Below are positions 7,700 through 12,465 of a stretch of DNA of 12,465 bases, in pieces. This DNA is from Ruminococcaceae bacterium UBA1438. GTDB lineage: Bacteria > Bacillota > Clostridia > Oscillospirales > Acutalibacteraceae. The stretch is from positions 5,424-17,888 of the forward strand of contig DCTO01000090.1 in the NCBI GenBank assembly GCA_002329285.1, written 5' to 3'. Position 1 is the stretch's first letter. Each line of letters starts with the position of its first letter. The notes under the pieces are model-generated. The model saw only the letters and a list, made by a program, of their open reading frames with translations, ran no database searches and was not told the origin of the DNA. Position numbers and translations under genes: made by a program.

Positions 7700-8839
7700 A
7701 TGACAATCAAATTAACCGGAAGAATTGATTCTTCAAATGCAGCAGAGATTGAAACAAAAATCAATGAACAAATAGGTAATTCCACAGGAGAGATAACTCT
7801 TGACGCAGGTGAGCTTGAATATATTTCAAGCGCAGGGCTTCGTGTTATTCTCCGTCTTAAAAAAGCAAACTCCTCAACAAAGGTTATTAACTGTAATTCA
7901 GAGGTTTATGAAATCTTTGATATGACTGGCTTTACCGAGATGATGGATGTTTCAAAGGCTTACAGAAAGCTTTCAATTGACGGTTGCGAGGTTATCGGTG
8001 AGGGCACAAACGGTATCGTTTACCGCACGGACCCCGATACCATCGTTAAGGTTTATAAAAACCCCGATTCGCTTGATGAAATTCACAACGAGCGCGAGCT
8101 TGCAAGAAAAGCCTTCGTTATGGGAATTCCAACGGCTATTCCTTATGACGTTGTTCAGGTTGGCGATCTTTACGGTTCCGTTTTTGAGCTGCTGAACGCA
8201 AAATCCTTTGCACAGCTGATTAACGACGGAGTAAGTGTTGAGGAGCTTACAAAGCAAAGCGTTGATATTCTTAAAACAATGCATTCAACATTTCTCAAGG
8301 ACGGCGAGCTGCCAAGTAAGAAGCGTGAGGGCGTTAAATGGGCAAAGTTTGATGCAGAATATCTTCCTGAGGAAATCGGCACGAAGCTGATTAAGCTTTT
8401 TGAGGAAATACCCGAAACGAATAATATTGTTCACGGCGATTTTCATATTGAAAATATAATGCAGCAAAACGGCGAAAATCTGCTTATTGATATGGACACG
8501 CTTTCAATGGGCCATCCCGTTTTTGAGCTTGCGGGAATTTATGCCGCATATATCGGCTTTTCCTGCGTTGATAAAGAAAACGCCTCAAAGTTTTTTGGCA
8601 TAAAGCAGGAGCAGGCTAACGATATTTGGAAATACACTGTTAAGTATTATTTTGACGGTAAGGACGAGGCTTTCATTGAAAACGCCTGCAAAATGGTTGA
8701 GCTTATTTGCTATTCAAGATTATTCAGGTGGATGATTCGCCGAGGCGAAAATGCCACCGAGGAGCAAAAGCAGCTTGAAGAAATCAGCAGGGCTTATCTT
8801 ATTGAAAATGTTCCTAAAACAGAAAAGCTGTATTTTTAA
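7700..8839 (+). CDS. STAS domain fused to an APH/choline-kinase-fold kinase
   Basis: 379 residues. Residues 1-88 form a STAS domain (EYISSAGLRVIL with Ser43-Ser44; YEIFDMTGF), paralogous to the one at 4798. Residues about 90-379 form a kinase-fold domain: Gly-rich loop VIGEGTNGIVYR (98-109), VKVYK with Lys117, a likely helix-C Glu in NERE (130-133), catalytic loop IVHGDFHIEN (Asp247, Asn252), and LLIDMDTL supplying metal Asp264/266. HGDxHxxN is characteristic of aminoglycoside phosphotransferase/choline-kinase relatives. The catalytic set looks complete, so phosphotransfer is likely, but the substrate is unknown and a drug-resistance role is unlikely in this setting. The ATG at 7700 has AGGGGAG (7687-7693) 6 nt upstream; an in-frame ATG at 7676 lies inside the preceding gene with no such site. 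The STAS may switch the kinase through the operon's GHKL/PP2C enzyme. Confidence 0.9.
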   Translation: MTIKLTGRIDSSNAAEIETKINEQIGNSTGEITLDAGELEYISSAGLRVILRLKKANSSTKVINCNSEVYEIFDMTGFTEMMDVSKAYRKLSIDGCEVIGEGTNGIVYRTDPDTIVKVYKNPDSLDEIHNERELARKAFVMGIPTAIPYDVVQVGDLYGSVFELLNAKSFAQLINDGVSVEELTKQSVDILKTMHSTFLKDGELPSKKREGVKWAKFDAEYLPEEIGTKLIKLFEEIPETNNIVHGDFHIENIMQQNGENLLIDMDTLSMGHPVFELAGIYAAYIGFSCVDKENASKFFGIKQEQANDIWKYTVKYYFDGKDEAFIENACKMVELICYSRLFRWMIRRGENATEEQKQLEEISRAYLIENVPKTEKLYF

Positions 8840-8841
8840 TT

Positions 8842-9228
8842 ATGAAATTCACTCCAACAAAAAACGCATACAAATTAACACCCGAAGCCGTTGACCTTGT
8901 CAGTGAGGATATCAGCGCTTTTCTAACCAAATTAAAAGCACCGAGGAAGAATATCCTTGAAGCAAGGTTGACGGTGGAAGAGATTTTGCTTGATTTCGCA
9001 GATAAATACGGCGCCGAAAAGGAATTTACTTATATCAAAAACAATTTTCTCGGTAAGCCGTATATAACTATTTGCGTTGATGGCGAACCGTTTAATCCAC
9101 TTGAAAAAGAGGGAGACGATGAATTCGGAAACTGGTCAAGCGCATTAATTCAAAATGCGGATTACACCCCGTCCTATTCCTTCAACAGGGGCGTAAACGC
9201 GGTTACAATGCGCTTTTCCAAAAAGTAA
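8842..9228 (+). CDS. Degenerate GHKL (anti-sigma-kinase-like) protein
   Basis: 128 residues that align with the C-terminal GHKL domain of the gene at 5097. RLTVEEILLDFADKYG (42-57) matches its N-box, and DGEPFNPLEK (80-89) matches its DSGVPYNPLEK. Key positions have changed: the Mg-binding Asn of the N-box is Asp51; the Asp that contacts adenine aligns with Val79 in a gap-free alignment; and no GGLG box is seen, replaced by SYSFNRGVNAVTM. I infer a non-catalytic or very weak ATPase fold that may still bind STAS proteins. It starts 2 nt after the STAS-kinase stop with no clear Shine-Dalgarno, through the junction TAATTATGAAA also seen at 5097. Its TAA is followed directly, in the same frame, by the transporter ATG, so the two may work as a pair or descend from one fused chain. 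Confidence 0.75.
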   Translation: MKFTPTKNAYKLTPEAVDLVSEDISAFLTKLKAPRKNILEARLTVEEILLDFADKYGAEKEFTYIKNNFLGKPYITICVDGEPFNPLEKEGDDEFGNWSSALIQNADYTPSYSFNRGVNAVTMRFSKK

Positions 9229-10437
9229 ATGAATCCGATTTTTAAGCTTTTGATTGCAATTATTGCGGCGTTTTTTGTTTCCTTGCTAAGGGTGGTTTTG
9301 CCCACCGGGGCGATTTCTTTTATTGAGGAAAGCTTAATGGATCCGCTCTATAACGCCTTTCTCGGCTTAATGGCAACGATTGAGATACCTCTCGTTTTCC
9401 TTTCCGTTGCCTGCGGAATTATCGGAATCGGAGACAGCACCGTGTTCGGCAAAATCGGGCGCAAGCTTATTTTGCGCTTCGTTGCAATTATTCTGCTGTT
9501 TACAACAGCGGCAGGCATTGCCTTTTCAATGATTTTCACAAGGTTTTCAGAGGTGAGCGAGGGCAGAATATCGCTCAAGGTCGGTATAGAAATATTGCTT
9601 GATTTAATCCCCTCAAACCTTATTGATCCTATAACAAGCGGCAACACGATGCAGGTTGCGCTGATGGCAATTGTTATCAGCGTAACGCTTGTTTTGCTTG
9701 GCGGAAAAGCAAAAACAATTTCAAATATAATTAACGAGGGCAACGGCATTATCGTATATATTGCAAGAATGATTTGCAAGCTTCTGCCGGTGTTCATTTT
9801 CATCGTTCTGCTTGATATGATTTGGAGCGATAATATCGGAGTGTTCCTGAATATGTGGAAGCCGATTGCGGCCTTTGCGGCGGCTTTAATGCTGCTGTTT
9901 TGCATAATGCTTCTTGTGGTTTCGCTCAAAGAAAAGGTCAGCGCCAAGCTTCTGATAAAAAAGATGCTGCCAACCTTTTTGATTGGATTTGGCACTGCTT
10001 CGTCAATCGCAGCAAACGGAGAAAGCAGTGAGTGTATGCATAAACAACTCGGTATCAATCAGCGCTTTGTTGAATTCGGCCAGCCGACCGGCGGCGTGGT
10101 GTTTATGCCCTCAACGGCAATTAATTTTATGGTTTGCGCCATTTATATGGCAACGTATTATGAGATTAATGTTTCGCTTCTGTGGTTCATTATTGCAATA
10201 TTGATTTGCAGCTTCGTTGCAATTGCAACCCCACCCGTTCCCGGCGGAGCGATAGCGGCATACACCGTCATTTTTGCTCAACTCGGTATTCCAAGCGAGG
10301 CTGTGGCGATAGTGGTTGCGCTTGATATTTTGTTTGATTTTATTTCAACTGCATTCGACGGCGCATTTTTGCAGCTTGAAATGATACGGCAGGCTGATGA
10401 AAATAATATGTTAGACTTTAACGTTCTGAGAAATTGA
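9229..10437 (+). CDS. Divergent SDF-family (glutamate/dicarboxylate:cation symporter fold) membrane protein
   Basis: 402 residues, nearly all hydrophobic helices, with the order and length of DAACS/SDF transporters. EIPLVFLSVACGI (52-64) matches the conserved early helix; GTASSIAANGESSECMHKQLG (255-275) takes the place of the Ser-rich HP1 hairpin; ATPPVPGGAIAAYTVI (333-348) resembles HP2; ALDILFDFISTAF (364-376) resembles TM8. Usual substrate and sodium residues are altered: NMDGT in TM7 reads FMPST (292-296), the GltPh Arg397 position is Ser373, and Asn401 is Asp377. It may carry a different substrate, couple to another ion, or act as a sensor. It is the last gene of the operon, starts with zero gap after the pseudo-GHKL gene, and lacks a good Shine-Dalgarno, implying coupled translation. 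An acidic amino acid or dicarboxylate substrate should not be assumed. Confidence 0.82.
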   Translation: MNPIFKLLIAIIAAFFVSLLRVVLPTGAISFIEESLMDPLYNAFLGLMATIEIPLVFLSVACGIIGIGDSTVFGKIGRKLILRFVAIILLFTTAAGIAFSMIFTRFSEVSEGRISLKVGIEILLDLIPSNLIDPITSGNTMQVALMAIVISVTLVLLGGKAKTISNIINEGNGIIVYIARMICKLLPVFIFIVLLDMIWSDNIGVFLNMWKPIAAFAAALMLLFCIMLLVVSLKEKVSAKLLIKKMLPTFLIGFGTASSIAANGESSECMHKQLGINQRFVEFGQPTGGVVFMPSTAINFMVCAIYMATYYEINVSLLWFIIAILICSFVAIATPPVPGGAIAAYTVIFAQLGIPSEAVAIVVALDILFDFISTAFDGAFLQLEMIRQADENNMLDFNVLRN

Positions 10438-10510
10438 GTTTAGAAATTAAGAATGCACGCTCAAAAGAATTTTTTATGTTTTTTTGCTTTCGGAAAGGGT
10501 GAAGAATCCT

Positions 10511-10538
10511 TTGCTATTTTTCCGGGGCTGATTATAAA
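10511..10538 (+). promoter_or_regulatory. Possible promoter before the dipeptidase gene
   Basis: In the 138-nt gap 10438-10575, TTGCTA (10511-10516) and TATAAA (10533-10538) are 16 bp apart, an acceptable sigma-A pair. AAGGA at 10563-10567 follows, 8 nt before the ATG. The rest of the gap is T-rich with only a weak AAAGG/CCTTT hairpin (10494-10512) and no convincing terminator, so read-through from the signalling operon is possible. Confidence 0.4.
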
Positions 10539-10575
10539 GAGCGCGTGCTGCACTTTATGAGCAAGGAATAACATT

Positions 10576-11238
10576 ATGTCAACTGATTTTAAAAGAGAAG
10601 CAGAGCTTGATTGCTCACGCTTTGTATTACTTTCGGATTACGTTCCCTCCATTGTGCAGGAAATCCGCTATTTTTCAACCTATAATTTTGTCGGCGAAAG
10701 AGTTGACGGTTATGAGGAGCCCTGTGCAATTATCACAAAAGACGCGGCACGAGCGCTAAAGGCTGTTGCAAACGAGGCAAACGTTGCAGGCTACCGTCTT
10801 AAAATCTTTGATGCCTATCGTCCTGCAAGAGCAGTCAAGCATTTTGTGCTTTGGGGTATTGAGGATTTGGACTTGAGAACGAAGCCGTTTTTTTATCCAA
10901 ACCTTGAAAAAACGGCGCTCTTTGAGCTTGGATATATTGCCAGTCAGTCAAGCCACAGCAGAGGCAGCACGGTTGATTTAACGCTGCTTGATATGGCGAC
11001 GGGGAAGGAAATTGATATGGGCAGCCCGTTTGACTTTTTCAGCGAGGTTTCGCATCCCGATTATAAGGGCGTTACCGACGAACAGTTTGAAAACCGAATG
11101 TTTCTTCAAAGAATTATGGTGCGAAATGGTTTTGAGCCGATAGACTGCGAATGGTGGCATTTCACTTTGAAGGATGAGCCCTTCCCTGATACATACTTTG
11201 ATTTCCCCGTTTCGGCAGAATATCTAAAAAACAGATAG
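10576..11238 (+). CDS. D-alanyl-D-alanine dipeptidase, VanX/DdpX type (peptidase M15D)
   Basis: 220 residues, close to VanX length. Hydrolyses D-Ala-D-Ala, a peptidoglycan precursor and turnover product, using zinc. Visible active-site set: DAYRP with Arg82; SSHSRGSTVDLTL with zinc ligands His127 and Asp134; CEWWHF with catalytic Glu192 and zinc ligand His195. These match VanX Arg71, His116, Asp123, Glu181 and His184. No signal peptide is seen, so it should be cytoplasmic. No vanH, vanA-type ligase or VanRS system is nearby, so a housekeeping role (D-Ala recovery from wall turnover or use of environmental dipeptide) is more likely than glycopeptide resistance. AAGGA lies 8 nt upstream of the ATG. 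The nucleosidase-like gene follows after 11 nt, suggesting one transcript. Other D,D-dipeptide substrates are possible. Confidence 0.93.
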   Translation: MSTDFKREAELDCSRFVLLSDYVPSIVQEIRYFSTYNFVGERVDGYEEPCAIITKDAARALKAVANEANVAGYRLKIFDAYRPARAVKHFVLWGIEDLDLRTKPFFYPNLEKTALFELGYIASQSSHSRGSTVDLTLLDMATGKEIDMGSPFDFFSEVSHPDYKGVTDEQFENRMFLQRIMVRNGFEPIDCEWWHFTLKDEPFPDTYFDFPVSAEYLKNR

Positions 11239-11249
11239 GCAGATAATCT

Positions 11250-12023
11250 ATGGATAATAATTATAAAACCACGGCGTTTATTATCACAGCGGTTGTGATT
11301 GAAACAACCAGTATTAAAAGCCTTTATGACTCGTGGAAGCGCATTAGAGTTGAAGGCGATAGCCAGGCGTATTACGAAACATATTTTGAAAAGGACGGCC
11401 GGCGGCACAGAATTATTACCGCCCAGCAGTCCGTTATGGGTATGACTGCCGCAACCGTGCTGACGATGAAGGCGATTGAGAAATTCCGCCCACGCTACGT
11501 GATTATGAGCGGAATTGCCGCAGGCACGGGCGACGAAGCCAAGCAGATTTACGGCGATGTTATCGTGCCTGACGTAATATGGGATTATTCAACGGGCAAA
11601 TTCGTTGGCCCTGATGAAACCGAAATACGCTTTGGCGATATCGGATTTCTTCCGCGCCCGCGCTCTGTCTATACCGATGAAAAAATTATTGATATTGTTA
11701 AAAGCACTATGGGCAGGGAGGATAATGAATTCCATGTTCACATAGGCCCGCTTGCGTGCGGAAGCTCCGTCGTAGCAAACCGCGCCGTAGTGGAAAAGCA
11801 GGTGCTTTCTCTCTTTCCGAAAACGGTGGGCTTGGATATGGAATCATACAGCGTTGCGTTTGCCTGCCAAAACAGCACCGCACCGCAGCCTATACCTATT
11901 ATTATTAAGAGCATCTGCGATTTTGCTAACAGCGAAAAGTCAGACCAATACCAAAAGTTTGCAGCATACACAAGCAGCGGCTATGTAAAATATCTTATCG
12001 AAAACTATTTACCACTTGAATAA
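11250..12023 (+). CDS. Nucleoside phosphorylase / MTA-SAH nucleosidase superfamily protein
   Basis: 257 residues with the PNP_UDP_1 fold: MGMTAATV (63-70) and MSGIAAGTG (86-94) fit the phosphate/ribose loops; GDVIVPDVIWDYSTGK (102-117), IGPLACGSSVVAN (165-177), VGLDMESYSVA (193-203, with Glu198 as the usual ribose-binding Glu) and SICDFAN (221-227, with Asp224 as the usual catalytic acid) follow in the family order. It should cleave the N-glycosidic bond of a nucleoside-like compound. The exact substrate (methylthioadenosine, S-adenosylhomocysteine, purine nucleoside or other) cannot be read from these motifs. The SSVVAN and CDFAN variants and the long Tyr-rich segment at 38-46 differ from compact Pfs-type enzymes. 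There is only a weak ribosome site (AGGCAG region) before the ATG. It lies 11 nt after the dipeptidase gene and 38 nt before the decarboxylase gene. Confidence 0.8.
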   Translation: MDNNYKTTAFIITAVVIETTSIKSLYDSWKRIRVEGDSQAYYETYFEKDGRRHRIITAQQSVMGMTAATVLTMKAIEKFRPRYVIMSGIAAGTGDEAKQIYGDVIVPDVIWDYSTGKFVGPDETEIRFGDIGFLPRPRSVYTDEKIIDIVKSTMGREDNEFHVHIGPLACGSSVVANRAVVEKQVLSLFPKTVGLDMESYSVAFACQNSTAPQPIPIIIKSICDFANSEKSDQYQKFAAYTSSGYVKYLIENYLPLE

Positions 12024-12061
12024 AGCAAGAGTAATAAATCAACTAAGGAAGAATATACATT

Positions 12062-12465
12062 ATGTCAAATAATCTAAAAATGTATCAGGTGGCAACCCTG
12101 CAATCGTTGGCGCTCGGTTACACAAAATCTGTTATTAACGTTGAAGAACTTTTAAAGCACGGCGACATCGGGCTCGGCACCTTTGAGGGCGTTGACGGCG
12201 AAATGATCGTGCTTGACGGGCATTGCTATCAGGCAACTGCTGACGGCACTGTTTATGAAGCCTGCGCGGGCAAGGGCGTTCCGTTTTGCGCAGTTTCTCA
12301 AATGCGTGATGAAACTTCTTTTCAAATAGGCGAAACCAAGAATATTGATGCGCTTAAAATTGCTCTTGATATCATGATTGACGAGCGCTTTGAGCTTAAC
12401 AGTATGCACGTTGTCAGAATTGACGCCCGCTTTGCAAAGGTTATGGCGCGTTCGGAAACAGGCAA
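12062..12465 (+). CDS. budA: Alpha-acetolactate decarboxylase, N-terminal part (3' partial)
   Basis: Reads from ATG at 12062 to the window end with no stop, 134 complete codons of a family usually about 230-260 residues long. YQVATLQSLALG (8-19), ELLKHGDIGLGTFEGVDGEM (29-48) and IVLDGHCYQATADGTVY (49-65) are hallmark segments of acetolactate decarboxylase (BudA/AldC), as is GVPFCAV (72-78). The enzyme converts alpha-acetolactate to acetoin, diverting pyruvate from branched-chain amino acid synthesis and acid production. The zinc-binding His residues lie in the C-terminal half, beyond this window, so activity cannot be judged. AAGGAAG at 12045-12051 lies 10 nt upstream. No terminator is seen between it and the nucleosidase gene, so cotranscription is possible, though the functions do not suggest one pathway. 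Confidence 0.92.
   Translation, partial: MSNNLKMYQVATLQSLALGYTKSVINVEELLKHGDIGLGTFEGVDGEMIVLDGHCYQATADGTVYEACAGKGVPFCAVSQMRDETSFQIGETKNIDALKIALDIMIDERFELNSMHVVRIDARFAKVMARSETG

Noticed and set aside
7135..9228. Anti-phage nucleotide-signalling system (HD plus kinase plus GHKL)
   Set aside because: No nucleotide cyclase, effector nuclease or pore-forming effector typical of such systems is present; the STAS and PP2C genes point to partner switching instead.
9348..10058. 236-codon open frame on the minus strand
   Set aside because: It lies wholly antisense to the SDF-type membrane gene, whose family motifs and reading frame are clear; its protein is low-complexity (Ile/Ser-rich) with no recognisable domain.
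10455..10548. Long-range pairing GCACGC with GCGTGC as a terminator or regulatory stem
   Set aside because: Only 6 bp with a loop of more than 80 nt and no following U-tract.
10576..11238. Vancomycin-resistance cluster
   Set aside because: Only the VanX-like dipeptidase is present; no VanH, D-Ala-D-Lac ligase or VanRS regulator is visible on either side.

Overview
The window looks like a chromosomal segment of a low-to-moderate-GC Gram-positive bacterium, most likely a gut-type member of Clostridia. The reasons are the AGGAG-type ribosome binding sites, a lipoprotein with a Firmicutes-style lipobox, BspA/FnIII/Listeria-Bacteroides-repeat surface proteins, SpoIIE/SpoIIAB/SpoIIAA-type signalling domains, and an acetolactate decarboxylase. 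The genus cannot be fixed from the sequence alone. Every supported gene is on the + strand. I see no rRNA, tRNA, CRISPR array, insertion sequence or attachment site.

Region 1 (1-4742) is a cell-surface block. It holds the C-terminal part of a large modular right-handed beta-helix protein with a membrane anchor. Next comes a BspA-like LRR/FnIII protein whose signal peptide is cut off by an apparent one-base frameshift. A lipoprotein of unknown function follows, and the block ends in a strong intrinsic terminator.

Region 2 (4736-10437) is the most interesting part: a tightly packed six-gene operon behind an extended -10 promoter, with gaps of 2, 13, 1, 2 and 0 nt. In order it encodes a STAS antagonist; a membrane sensor with PP2C phosphatase and GHKL kinase domains in one chain; a small HD hydrolase of the (p)ppGpp hydrolase (Mesh1) type; a STAS domain fused to an APH/choline-kinase-fold kinase; a degenerate GHKL protein; and a divergent SDF-family (glutamate/dicarboxylate symporter fold) membrane protein. 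It reads as a partner-switching circuit with two STAS proteins, one likely active and one likely inactive GHKL module, and non-sigma outputs (a kinase-fold protein and a transporter). No sigma factor is visible. The wiring is inference; the domain identities come from visible motifs.

Region 3 (10438-12465) is a short gap with a possible promoter, then a VanX-type D-Ala-D-Ala dipeptidase outside any vancomycin-resistance cluster, a nucleoside phosphorylase/MTAN-fold protein, and the N-terminal part of alpha-acetolactate decarboxylase, cut by the window edge. These are metabolic genes with no obvious shared pathway.
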